In this document: positions 54,724-64,000 of the stretch, piece by piece
Layout of the letters: the number at the start of each line of letters is the position of its first letter
How positions within the stretch are numbered: the stretch's first letter is position 1
Origin: Photobacterium leiognathi
GTDB lineage: Bacteria > Pseudomonadota > Gammaproteobacteria > Enterobacterales > Vibrionaceae
Direction: 5' to 3'
Assembly: GCF_030685535.1 (NCBI RefSeq)
Contig: NZ_CP131601.1
Span: 2,914,001-2,978,000, forward strand
Length of the DNA stretch: 64,000 nt
Made by a program: the position numbers and the translations under genes
The notes under the pieces: generated by a model
What the model was told of the DNA's origin: nothing
What the model saw: only the letters and a program-made list of their open reading frames with translations
Database searches by the model: none

Positions 54724-54864
54724 AAGGAACTAAAAAAAGAACCGAGAATTTGGACAACGGATAGTACAGAGAATGATCACCCGAAGCAAGATAATTCTAA
54801 TCAACCTACCGAGGTTTTTACGCTCAACTGGCAAGTTATCTTGACTGTTTGTACAGACCAACAA

Positions 54865-54900
54865 AAACACCCTTATCCAATCGCTTGAACAAGGGTGTTT
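54865..54900 (-). terminator. Terminator after rlmB
   Basis: AAACACCCTT and AAGGGTGTTT with an inner CCAA/TTG match form the stem. On the minus strand it is followed by TTGTTGG after five T. It also separates rlmB from the rpsF promoter region. Confidence 0.85.
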
Positions 54901-54936
54901 ATCACGCTATCTCACTCTATGTGAGCAACGATGCTT

Positions 54937-55671
54937 CTAGCTGCGCTGACGTACGGCTTCAAATAAGCAAATACCAGACGCCACAGAAACGTTAAGGCTT
55001 GATACCGACCCCGCCATTGGAATTTTGATCAAATCATCACAGGTTTCACGGGTTAAACGGCGCATACCTTCACCTTCCGCACCCATTACGATACCAAGAG
55101 GGCCAGTTAGTTTGCTGTGGTAAATATCATGCGTCGCTTCTCCTGCGGTACCCACAATCCACACGCCTTTCTCTTGTAGTGCACGCATGGTACGCGCCAA
55201 GTTAGTCACACGTACTAGCGGAACAATTTCAGCTGCGCCACATGCTACTTTACTTGCAGTCGCGTTAAGCTGCGCTGAGCGATCTTTTGGTACCACAACA
55301 GCAATCGCACCTGCAGCATCTGCATTACGTAAACACGCACCTAAGTTATGCGGATCTGTTACGCCATCTAGGATCAACAGCAGCGGATTTTCTTTACCAG
55401 CAAGCAAATCATCAAGATCGTTCTCGTTGTATTGTTTGCCAGGACGAACACGGGCAACGATACCTTGGTGAGAAGCACCTTTCACTTTGTCATCAAGGGC
55501 TTTACGACCAGCTTCTTGAATCGTAATACCCAGCATTTGTAGCTCGTTGATCACAGGCATTAGACGCTCATCTTGACGGCCTTTTAGCGCAAACACTTCA
55601 ATAAAGCGCGCTGGATCAGAAGCTAATACGGCTTTAACGGCATGGATACCGAAAATCATTTCATTACTCAT
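54937..55671 (-). CDS. rlmB: 23S rRNA (Gm2251)-2'-O-methyltransferase RlmB
   Basis: SpoU-family methyltransferase of 244 residues. The N-terminal L30e-like domain begins [12 protein letters not shown]. The knotted catalytic domain shows [36 protein letters not shown] and [22 protein letters not shown]. It starts inside the end of rnr (four-base overlap), as in E. coli. Ends with a normal TAG. Confidence 0.97.
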   Translation of the reverse strand: MSNEMIFGIHAVKAVLASDPARFIEVFALKGRQDERLMPVINELQMLGITIQEAGRKALDDKVKGASHQGIVARVRPGKQYNENDLDDLLAGKENPLLLILDGVTDPHNLGACLRNADAAGAIAVVVPKDRSAQLNATASKVACGAAEIVPLVRVTNLARTMRALQEKGVWIVGTAGEATHDIYHSKLTGPLGIVMGAEGEGMRRLTRETCDDLIKIPMAGSVSSLNVSVASGICLFEAVRQRS

Positions 55672-58235
55672 GAGTTACTATTCTTCTTTGCTGCTCGTTC
55701 TGCTTTACCTGCACGCGATTTTTTCTTCTTACGTGCTTTCGTCGGTCTTCTTTTACGCTCTATGGTCGGCTTTTCATCCGACTTACCGCGCTTTTTCTTC
55801 TTCGGCTTTTTCTTCTCGTCAGCCAAAGGAATAGCGCCTTCTTTTAACTTTTTGCGTACTGATGAACGTTCGCGTTTTGCTTCAATGCGTTCTTCAGGTT
55901 TCGCTTCACCGCCTTCAACTTTATACACTTTCATGCTTTGACGACGAAGACCATCGGCTTTACGTAAACGCTGCTTTTTCTCACGACCTTTCGCCGTTTT
56001 ACCCGCACCACGTTGTTTACGCTCTGAGCCAACAATATCAAAGTCAATTTGGCGATCATTTAAGTTAATTGATGCAACTTTCACTTTGACGGTATCGCCA
56101 AGGCGATAAACAACACCAGAGCTATCACCCACCAGACGCTGACCAATTGGATCATACTGGTAGTAATCGTTCGCAAGGTTTGAAATGTGTACCAAGCCAT
56201 CAATGTTCAGCTCGTTTAAACGAACAAAGAAACCAAAGCCCGTCACATTGGCAATCACGCCTTCAAATGCATCACCTAAGTGATCTTGCATATATTCACA
56301 TTTTAGCCAATCTGACACATCACGGGTTGCATCATCAGCACGACGCTCGGTCATCGAACATTGCTCACCTAATGCATCTATTTCATCAAATGAGTAATGG
56401 AAGCCACCTGTTGCAGTACTGCGACCAGTATTACCTGCTTGCTTAGCAATTAAGTATTTAATCGCACGGTGCAAGGTTAAATCTGGGTAACGACGAATTG
56501 GCGAAGTAAAGTGCGCGTATTCAGTCAATGCCAAACCAAAGTGACCAATATTGTCACCTTGATAAACTGCCTGCTTCATTGAGCGTAGCAGCATGGTTTG
56601 AATTAATTCACGATCATTACGCTCTTGGATTGCATGCGCAAGCTCTGCGTAATCTTTTGGTGTTGGCTCTAAACCACCACCAAGTTGTAAGCTTAGCTCA
56701 CCAAGGAAATCACGGAAGCCCTGTAAGCGCTCTTCTCCTGGCGTATCGTGAACACGGTACAACGCTGGCTCTTTAGCACTTTCAACAAAACGTGCTGAAG
56801 CGATGTTCGCTAAAATCATACATTCTTCGATGATCTTGTGAGCATCGTTACGCACAGCTGGCACGATACGATCGATCTTACGATCAGCATTGAAAATGAA
56901 CTGGGTTTCTACCGTTTCAAATTCAATCGCACCACGCTCTTCACGCGCTGATTTCAGCACTTTATACATGCTGTACAGCTCTTCTAGGTGCGGCACTAAT
57001 GGCTCATAACGAGCACGTAGCTCTTCATCACCGTCCAACATTTTACTTACTTTGGTGTAAGTTAAACGGGCATGTGAATTCATTACCGCTTCGTAGTGCT
57101 TGTAGCCTGTTAGCTCACCGGTTTCTGAAATGTTCATTTCACACACCATACACAAGCGATCCACTTGTGGGTTCAATGAACATAAACCGTTAGATAGCAC
57201 TTCAGGCAACATTGGGATCACTTGCGATGGGAAGTAAACCGAGTTACCACGTTTCACCGCTTCATTATCTAGTGCTGATTTTGGACGAACGTAGTAGCTC
57301 ACATCAGCAATCGCAACCCATAAACGCCAGCCGCCATCGGTGTTACGCTCACAGTAAACCGCATCATCAAAGTCACGTGCATCTTCACCATCAATGGTTA
57401 CTAATGGTAATTGACGTAAATCAACACGGTCTTGTTTCGCTTCCTCTGGCACTTCTTCGGTCAGATTCTTAATTTCTTTTTCAACTTCTGACGGCCACTC
57501 ATGAGGAATATCATGGGTACGCAATGCGATATCAATCTCCATACCCGGTGCCATGTTTTCACCCAGTACTTCAACGATGCTACCTACTGCATTATGTTGA
57601 CGTGTTGCACGCTGATTGATCTCAACCACCACTACATTACCCATACGTGCGCCTAAACGGCCATCTTTCGGGATAATGATATCTTGCGCAATACGAGAAT
57701 CATCAGGCACAACATAGCCCATGCCGTCTTCTAAGAAGTAACGACCAACAATTTGTGCTTTGGTTTCTTGCAGCACTCGCACTACACGTGCTTCTTTACG
57801 ACCGCGCTTATCTTCGCCTGCCGCTTGCGCCAAAATGTAATCGCCATGCAATACACTGCGCATTTGGTGATTAGGTAATAACAAATCGTCATCTTTACCT
57901 AATGAACCTTCTGGACGTAAAAAGCCAAAACCTTCACGGTAGTCAATCACGTAACCTTTAATCAAATCAAGACGCTCCGGCAATGCATAACATTGACGAC
58001 GCGTATAAATTAATTGGCCATCACGCTCCATCGCACGTAAGCGACGGCGTAAGCCTTCATAGTGGTCATCGCCTTCTAGCTTAAGCTCAGCAAACAACTG
58101 GTCACGACTCACCGGGGTACTAAAACCACGAATCACTTCTAGTAAGTGTTCACGGCTTGGGATCGGGTTTTCATAATTAGATGCTTCGCGATCGCGAAAA
58201 GGGTCGACCGGTAAATCGGTAGTACCTTTAGACAT
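55668..58235 (-). CDS. rnr: Ribonuclease R
   Basis: A 3'-5' exoribonuclease that can degrade structured RNA and acts in stress and trans-translation. Of 855 residues: an N-terminal helix-turn-helix (about 25-90), cold-shock domains, the RNB catalytic domain with [17 protein letters not shown] (Asp cluster) and [20 protein letters not shown], an S1 domain ([29 protein letters not shown]) and a Lys/Arg-rich tail from about 760. The tail makes it somewhat longer than the E. coli protein. Confidence 0.97.
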   Translation of the reverse strand: MSKGTTDLPVDPFRDREASNYENPIPSREHLLEVIRGFSTPVSRDQLFAELKLEGDDHYEGLRRRLRAMERDGQLIYTRRQCYALPERLDLIKGYVIDYREGFGFLRPEGSLGKDDDLLLPNHQMRSVLHGDYILAQAAGEDKRGRKEARVVRVLQETKAQIVGRYFLEDGMGYVVPDDSRIAQDIIIPKDGRLGARMGNVVVVEINQRATRQHNAVGSIVEVLGENMAPGMEIDIALRTHDIPHEWPSEVEKEIKNLTEEVPEEAKQDRVDLRQLPLVTIDGEDARDFDDAVYCERNTDGGWRLWVAIADVSYYVRPKSALDNEAVKRGNSVYFPSQVIPMLPEVLSNGLCSLNPQVDRLCMVCEMNISETGELTGYKHYEAVMNSHARLTYTKVSKMLDGDEELRARYEPLVPHLEELYSMYKVLKSAREERGAIEFETVETQFIFNADRKIDRIVPAVRNDAHKIIEECMILANIASARFVESAKEPALYRVHDTPGEERLQGFRDFLGELSLQLGGGLEPTPKDYAELAHAIQERNDRELIQTMLLRSMKQAVYQGDNIGHFGLALTEYAHFTSPIRRYPDLTLHRAIKYLIAKQAGNTGRSTATGGFHYSFDEIDALGEQCSMTERRADDATRDVSDWLKCEYMQDHLGDAFEGVIANVTGFGFFVRLNELNIDGLVHISNLANDYYQYDPIGQRLVGDSSGVVYRLGDTVKVKVASINLNDRQIDFDIVGSERKQRGAGKTAKGREKKQRLRKADGLRRQSMKVYKVEGGEAKPEERIEAKRERSSVRKKLKEGAIPLADEKKKPKKKKRGKSDEKPTIERKRRPTKARKKKKSRAGKAERAAKKNSNS

Positions 58236-58375
58236 AAATTTTTCCTGTAGGCCAAGCTATACCTGAAGTATATCTGGCTCTTAGGTGATCAGACGGGAAC
58301 AGCCCTAATAACATTGCTGTTCCACTAAATTTTGGGAGGAATAAACAAACTGAATATATACCAAGTGATCAACTA

Positions 58376-58807
58376 TCACTGGTTAGAGCTATTTAACAAA
58401 TCCAGCAAAGGGGCGTTATCTTCTACCAAACTTAACAAAGTATGATTATCTAACTCGGCTAAAAATGCTTCTCGTGCATTTGCCAATATGCCCTTTAATC
58501 GACAAGCGGGTGTTATATGACAAAAGTCAGCACTGCAATTAACAATTTGTAATGGCTCGATAGCGCGCACAACATCACCAACAATGATCGTACTTGCAGG
58601 CATACCTAAACGAATACCACCATTCTTTCCGCGTACCGTTTCAACATAGCCTAACTGACCTAATTTATTGATAATTTTAACCATATGGTTACGTGACACA
58701 TTATACGTTTCAGTCACTTTTGTGATACTTGCTAATTCGCCTTCAGGCAAAGATGCAAGATATATCAAGGCGCGTAGGCCATAATCGGTAAAACTGGTTA
58801 ACTGCAC
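58376..58807 (-). CDS. nsrR: Nitric-oxide-sensing repressor NsrR
   Basis: Rrf2-family regulator of 143 residues. The helix-turn-helix spans about 25-60 ([37 protein letters not shown]). The iron-sulfur cysteines are in [15 protein letters not shown] (C-x5-C-x5-C). NO destroys the cluster and relieves repression. It faces hmp across an NsrR-like palindrome and lies upstream of rnr as in E. coli. Confidence 0.95.
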   Translation of the reverse strand: MQLTSFTDYGLRALIYLASLPEGELASITKVTETYNVSRNHMVKIINKLGQLGYVETVRGKNGGIRLGMPASTIIVGDVVRAIEPLQIVNCSADFCHITPACRLKGILANAREAFLAELDNHTLLSLVEDNAPLLDLLNSSNQ

Positions 58808-58874
58808 AATCGTCCCTCCTGCTGTTATTTTAATCTTCTTATTGACTAAAAGATACAGATCAGATACAACTTAT

Positions 58875-58897
58875 AACATATATTATAAATACATGTT
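58875..58897. promoter_or_regulatory. NsrR operator upstream of hmp
   Basis: A 23-bp near-perfect 11-1-11 palindrome: left arm AACATATATTA, right arm TAAATACATGTT region. It follows the E. coli NsrR consensus (AAGATGYATTT and its complement), with the ATRYATTT core kept. It starts 36 bases before the hmp ATG and so overlaps the hmp promoter region. Confidence 0.75.
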
Positions 58898-58910
58898 TAA
58901 GGAAGCGCTC

Positions 58911-60113
58911 ATGCTTAATCAAAAAACGATCGATATTGTTAAAGCGACTGCCCCTGTCATTGCAAAAGCAGGCCCTGTGGTAACACAGCATTTTTATCAA
59001 CGTATGTTTAGCCACAATCCTGAGCTAAAAGATGTTTTTAACATGAGCCACCAGCAAAATCGAGAAAACAACGGCCCTTCTAGTCAGCAAGAAGCACTGT
59101 TTAATGCGGTATGTGCTTACGCAAATAACATCGACAACCTTGCAGTATTACTACCAGCCGTTGAAAAAATTGCCCATAAGCACACCAGTTTTTTAATCAC
59201 GGCTGAGCAATACAACATTGTCGGCACTCACCTACTTGCAACTATTGATGAACTATTATCGCCAGGACAAGAAGTGCTTGATGCGTGGGCGGAAGCTTAT
59301 GGTGTGTTAGCCAATATATTTATTAGCCGCGAAGAAGAGATCTACCAAGAAAATGAGAATAAAGATGGTGGATGGCGTGGTACTCGTGAGTTTATCGTTA
59401 CCAACAAACAACAAGACAGCCAATTCATTACCAGCTTTACTTTCAAACCCGTTGATGGCGGTAAAGTTGCAAACTACAAACCAGGACAATATCTAGGTAT
59501 TTACCTCAATGCTGACGAGTTAGAAAACCAAGAAATTCGTCAATACAGCTTATCTTCAGCACCGCAAGACGATCAGTACCGTATTTCAGTTAAACGTGAA
59601 GTCCAAGGTAAGGTCTCTAACTACCTACATGATCACATTAATATTGGCGATAAAGTCATGCTGGCAGCACCAGCTGGTGACTTCTTTTTGGAGGTTGATG
59701 CTAAAACACCTGTCACCTTACTCTCAGCAGGTGTCGGCTTAACACCAACTCTTTCAATGCTTGAATCATTAACCGAACATCAAGCGTCAGTTAACTGGCT
59801 ACATGCTACTGAAAATGGCGTGCAGCATGCTTACAAAAAACAGGTTAAAGCACTAGCAGAAAAACATGCTCACATCCAAGATCTGACTTGGTATAACGCA
59901 CCGCTTGATACTGATCTTCCTGCTGAAGATTATGATTACCAAGGACTCATGGATCTTAGCAAAGTGGCTACACAACTTGCTGATGATAAGATGCAATTCT
60001 ATTTCTGTGGTCCTGTTGGCTTCATGCAAAGCATCGCCAAGCAACTACTAGCATTAGGCGTTAGTGAAGATCGAATTCACTACGAATGCTTTGGTCCTCA
60101 TAAGATTTTGTAA
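58911..60113 (+). CDS. hmp: Flavohemoprotein / nitric-oxide dioxygenase Hmp
   Basis: Converts NO to nitrate. The globin domain (about 1-140) contains [25 protein letters not shown], the proximal histidine region [12 protein letters not shown] and [15 protein letters not shown]. The FAD domain shows [10 protein letters not shown] and [10 protein letters not shown]. The NAD domain shows [30 protein letters not shown] and the closing HYECFGPHK. The start at 58911 (AAGGAAG upstream, 400 residues) is preferred; the frame opens earlier only through a TTG. Confidence 0.97.
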   Translation: MLNQKTIDIVKATAPVIAKAGPVVTQHFYQRMFSHNPELKDVFNMSHQQNRENNGPSSQQEALFNAVCAYANNIDNLAVLLPAVEKIAHKHTSFLITAEQYNIVGTHLLATIDELLSPGQEVLDAWAEAYGVLANIFISREEEIYQENENKDGGWRGTREFIVTNKQQDSQFITSFTFKPVDGGKVANYKPGQYLGIYLNADELENQEIRQYSLSSAPQDDQYRISVKREVQGKVSNYLHDHINIGDKVMLAAPAGDFFLEVDAKTPVTLLSAGVGLTPTLSMLESLTEHQASVNWLHATENGVQHAYKKQVKALAEKHAHIQDLTWYNAPLDTDLPAEDYDYQGLMDLSKVATQLADDKMQFYFCGPVGFMQSIAKQLLALGVSEDRIHYECFGPHKIL

Positions 60114-60142
60114 TTCACCTTAAGAGCTTCTTAAGTCAAACA

Positions 60143-60173
60143 AAAAAGCACAGCTTATGCTGTGCTTTTTACT
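60143..60173. terminator. Bidirectional terminator between hmp and motX
   Basis: AAAAAGCACAGC, TTAT loop, GCTGTGCTTTTT, with A and T tracts on both sides. Confidence 0.94.
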
Positions 60174-60196
60174 ATCTTGAACAATTGAAACCATAC

Positions 60197-60832
60197 TTAC
60201 CATAGTGTCGATCGCTGCTTGGCTCGCGCAATAATATTCTCTGGCATTCTTTGCTCTAATCGATGGCGTAAGTTTTTAAGCTGACGATACAAAGATTGGT
60301 TATCCGTTGTGGTTTGATACAACCAGCGATAGGCATCTTCATAATCCAATGGGCTACCATGATCTGATACCAATAGCTCAGCTAATTGCAATCGAGCCTT
60401 AATATTACCCAGTGCTGCCGCCTCTCGCAGGTAGGGAATCGCACGCTCTCTATCTTGCTGTAGTAAAATACCACGAGAGTAATAACGTCCTAACTGCTCC
60501 AAGGCAACTGGCGATCCTTGCTGTGCTGCCTCACGCATGTAATACAAGCCTTGTTCAATGTCTTTCGGGACACAAACGCCCCACGCTAACATATCACCAT
60601 ATAAAAACTGATAAGACGGTGATTCAACCCGCTCAGCTCGGGCCTTAATATCTTGTACTAATTGGCAGTCATCTGCTTTTACCTTTTGCAGATGTTGATT
60701 AGTTGCAAATAACTTGATGAGTTCGTCATCGGTATAAACAGGTACAGCATCACCCACATCATTTAATGCATAAGCTGAAGGCAGCAATAAATGGCTGACC
60801 AAAAGCAATATTGGAAGCTTCGTCATTATCAT
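60197..60832 (-). CDS. motX: Sodium-driven flagellar motor protein MotX
   Basis: A 211-residue periplasmic protein with a signal peptide (MIMTKLPILLLVSHLLLPSAYA) and Sel1-type repeats (QGLYYMREAAQQGSPVALEQLGRYYSRG, AIPYLREAAALGNIKARLQLAELL). It follows Vibrio MotX along its whole length, including VPVYTDDELI, YQFLYGDMLAWGVCVPKD and the YEDAYRWLYQ tail. MotX forms the T-ring with MotY and helps hold PomA/PomB stators. It stands alone, away from other flagellar genes, as in Vibrio. Confidence 0.9.
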   Translation of the reverse strand: MIMTKLPILLLVSHLLLPSAYALNDVGDAVPVYTDDELIKLFATNQHLQKVKADDCQLVQDIKARAERVESPSYQFLYGDMLAWGVCVPKDIEQGLYYMREAAQQGSPVALEQLGRYYSRGILLQQDRERAIPYLREAAALGNIKARLQLAELLVSDHGSPLDYEDAYRWLYQTTTDNQSLYRQLKNLRHRLEQRMPENIIARAKQRSTLW

Positions 60833-60956
60833 GATCTCAGGTTAAGGAATAATTCTTTATCGACGTATCATCAAAAGACTTTAGCTAACTTCGTTCTTGC
60901 CGTGATGATCTTGCTCCCATAATTCCAGCATTATGCTTCATCTGTGCAACAGGCAT

Positions 60957-60986
60957 AAAAAAACCAGCTCGAAAGCTGGTTTTTAT
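60957..60986 (-). terminator. Terminator after purA
   Basis: AAAAACCAGCT, CGAA loop, AGCTGGTTTTT. On the minus strand the stem is followed by a T run and then ATGCC. Confidence 0.92.
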
Positions 60987-61003
60987 CAAATTCACATCAG
61001 CGA

Positions 61004-62326
<1,323 letters not shown>

Positions 62327-62442
62327 TCATCTATCAGTAGTTAAAAAGGGATTCTAGCACCTTAACATTCACCTTGCAGTCATTTTTTAGCCATATGGAA
62401 CATTTCTGCAAGCTAACTGTCACGATTGTGTGCTTATGTATT

Positions 62443-62637
62443 TTACATCTGTCTATACATCATATACGCAATAACAGTTCCTGCAACGACTAAACAGCCG
62501 CCAATACGTCGCAAAGTATTATCATTTTGTTGGCTTAACTGGCTAACCATTTCTCGCCATCCGCGAGGTGCCAATAATGGACCAAGCCCTTCAACCACCA
62601 ACACAAGCCCTAATGCCATCCAAATTGTGTTCGACAT
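62443..62637 (-). CDS. yjeT: DUF2065 small membrane protein YjeT
   Basis: A 64-residue protein with two membrane segments: SNTIWMALGLVLVVEGLGPLL and IGGCLVVAGTVIAYMMY, joined by a PRGWREMVSQL loop, the DUF2065 pattern. Function unknown. The ATG at 62637 matches E. coli YjeT; the longer frame from 62691 runs through the hflC terminator and is rejected. It sits between hflC and purA as in E. coli. Confidence 0.92.
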   Translation of the reverse strand: MSNTIWMALGLVLVVEGLGPLLAPRGWREMVSQLSQQNDNTLRRIGGCLVVAGTVIAYMMYRQM

Positions 62638-62657
62638 GCTCTTTTTATCCCATAAAA

Positions 62658-62684
62658 AAAGACAAGGCCGAAACCTTGTCTTTA
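62658..62684 (-). terminator. Terminator or attenuator after hflC
   Basis: AAAGACAAGG (62658-62667) pairs with CCTTGTCTTT (62674-62683). On the minus strand the stem is followed by seven T. It lies between hflC and yjeT, so yjeT and purA need read-through or their own promoter. Confidence 0.88.
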
Positions 62685-62710
62685 CAATCACTTATATCAG
62701 TTCTGATACG

Positions 62711-63715
62711 TTAGTTTGCTTTAAGCTCTGAATGATTCATGTACTTAAAGAATTCATTGTTAGGATCAACAACTAATACATCGTTCTTCGAATTGAAACT
62801 CTTCTCGTAAGCTTTTAGTGAACGCCAGAAGCTGTAGAACTCTGGGTTTTGACTATAAGCTTTAGCGTAAATCTCAGCCGCTTTCGCATCCGCGTCACCA
62901 CGGATAACCTGCGCTTTACGCTTCGCTTCAGAAAGAATTGTTGCCACTTCTAACTCTGAACGTGCACGTAATTCTTCAGCACGTTGACGACCTTGGGAGC
63001 GGTAACTACGCGCAACTGATTCACGCTCTGCACGCATACGGCGGTAGATAGACTCACTGATCTCATCCGGCAAGTTGATTTTCTTAATACGGAAATCAAC
63101 CACTTCAATACCTAAATCTTTCGCGCTATCGCGAGTTTCATTAAGTACGTCTTCCATGATTTGATCACGTTGACCTTCAACTTCTTTAACAAGTACTACG
63201 CCTTCAATCACATCTAATGCAGCTTGAGCTGCTTTAGTTTGTGCAACGTCAGACTTATCTTTCGCTGCACTCGCACCGCTATCTTTACCAGAAACGATCT
63301 GCTTAATTTCTTTCGCACCGATTTCAGCACGTAGGCTATCAACAACTTTACGCTTTAATAGCGTTTCAGCAGTCGATGTATTACCACCACCTGTTGCCAG
63401 GTAGTACTTGCCAAAATCTTTGATACGCCATTTAACATAGGTATCAATGATTACGTCTTTTTTCTCAGCAGTTAAGAAACGGTCAGCTTGATCATCCATG
63501 GTTTGGATACGTGCATCAAGATCGTGTACACGGTCAAACACAGGCACCTTAAAGTGCAAACCTGGCTCGTAAATTCGGGCAACTTCAGTATTGTTATCTT
63601 TTAAGATACGACCGAAACGCACCACGATACCACGCTCGCCTTCCTTCACCACAAACATTGACATCAATAATAGAGCAATAAAAATCACTACTACTGGGAT
63701 CATTAACTTACGCAT
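62711..63715 (-). CDS. hflC: Protease modulator HflC
   Basis: Membrane protein that with HflK forms the large complex around FtsH. Of 334 residues, an N-terminal membrane anchor (about 5-25) precedes an SPFH/band-7 domain (KEGERGIVVRFGRIL, YEPGLHFKVPVFDRVHDLDARIQTMD). A long helical part follows with RMRAERESVARSYRSQGRQRAEELRARSE. HflC has a Ser/Ala/Lys-rich stretch near 145-165 as in Vibrio homologues. Confidence 0.97.
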   Translation of the reverse strand: MRKLMIPVVVIFIALLLMSMFVVKEGERGIVVRFGRILKDNNTEVARIYEPGLHFKVPVFDRVHDLDARIQTMDDQADRFLTAEKKDVIIDTYVKWRIKDFGKYYLATGGGNTSTAETLLKRKVVDSLRAEIGAKEIKQIVSGKDSGASAAKDKSDVAQTKAAQAALDVIEGVVLVKEVEGQRDQIMEDVLNETRDSAKDLGIEVVDFRIKKINLPDEISESIYRRMRAERESVARSYRSQGRQRAEELRARSELEVATILSEAKRKAQVIRGDADAKAAEIYAKAYSQNPEFYSFWRSLKAYEKSFNSKNDVLVVDPNNEFFKYMNHSELKAN

Positions 63716-63717
63716 AA

Positions 63718-64000
63718 TTAATATCTCCCTTGACGGCCAGTTTCAGCTCGTGGAGCTGGTGCGACTGGAGCTGGAGTTTCCACTTTTTCTAACTCAATAC
63801 CATCTAATCGGTCTGAACTACCTTGCTGCTTCACCGCTTGGTTAGACTGACTCATCAGCTTATCCAATGGGATATACATCATGTTGTTACTATCGCCCGA
63901 TTTAGTATCGATCAATACTTTACTTGTGTTGCTGTAAACGCGTTCCATCGTATCTAGGTATAAACGCTCACGTGTTACGTCTTTAGCTGCTAGGTATTGA
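63718..64000 (-). CDS. hflK: FtsH modulator HflK, C-terminal part (runs off the window)
   Basis: The minus-strand frame is open to the end of the window and gives QYLAAKDVTRERLYLDTMERV, then LIDTKSGDSNNMMYIPLDKLM. The tail is Pro/Ala-rich (PAPVAPAPRAETGRQGRY). This matches the end of HflK and fits the two-base gap to hflC. The start and SPFH domain lie beyond 64000. Confidence 0.95.
   Translation of the reverse strand, partial: QYLAAKDVTRERLYLDTMERVYSNTSKVLIDTKSGDSNNMMYIPLDKLMSQSNQAVKQQGSSDRLDGIELEKVETPAPVAPAPRAETGRQGRY

Noticed and set aside
55642..55941. A 99-codon frame opposite the rnr tail
   Set aside because: The Phe/Arg/Leu composition is simply the complement of the Lys/Arg-rich RNase R tail.

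Overview
The window looks like the chromosome of a gammaproteobacterium of the Vibrionaceae, most likely Photobacterium or a close relative. The evidence is the gene families: MotX of the sodium-driven polar flagellum, TIGR03899- and TIGR04219-type proteins, CheX, an RCK-bearing SLC13 permease inside the cys cluster, and a low-to-moderate GC content. The gene order nsrR-rnr-rlmB, hflK-hflC-yjeT-purA and rpsF-priB-rpsR-rplI is the general gammaproteobacterial one. The genus is an inference.

Left part (1-16100): argR; an orphan TAXI-type binding protein; an intact IS50/Tn5-like insertion sequence that has landed in the loop of a rho-independent terminator; mpl-ubiX; fbp; ppa; a periplasmic rhodanese; and the tamA-tamB / ytfK / ytfJ group. 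Two genes here are disrupted. tamB has an in-frame TAG, and ytfJ has a one-base frameshift exactly at an A_AAA_AAG slippery heptamer.

Middle (16100-22300): one complete rRNA operon on the minus strand, 16S-tRNA-Ile-tRNA-Ala-23S-5S-tRNA-Asp. Two tandem rrn promoters, boxA sites and a strong terminator are visible. A decayed tRNA-like element lies just beyond that terminator.

22300-41000: sulfate assimilation in two blocks. The first, cysG-cysD-cysN-permease-cysC-cysQ, carries uptake, activation, siroheme synthesis and PAP disposal. The second, cysJ-cysI-cysH, reduces PAPS to sulfide. Between them are cpdB, a Crp-like regulator, an elaA-type acetyltransferase, an EamA exporter, an OapA/YtfB protein, fklB and a DUF2780 protein.

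41000-64000: housekeeping and envelope genes (pspG with a sigma-54-type promoter, dusA, zur, cheX, a cold-shock gene, pgi, yjbQ, alr, dnaB, the rpsF operon, rlmB-rnr). The nitric-oxide pair nsrR/hmp has an NsrR-type operator between the genes. motX, purA, yjeT, hflC and the end of hflK complete the window. A BamA/TamA-type outer-membrane gene (48344-49612) is cut by a second in-frame TAG. No CRISPR array, prophage or large island was seen. The most unusual signals are the three disrupted envelope genes, the terminator-loop IS insertion, the tRNA relic and two unannotated small-protein candidates (27 and 34 codons).
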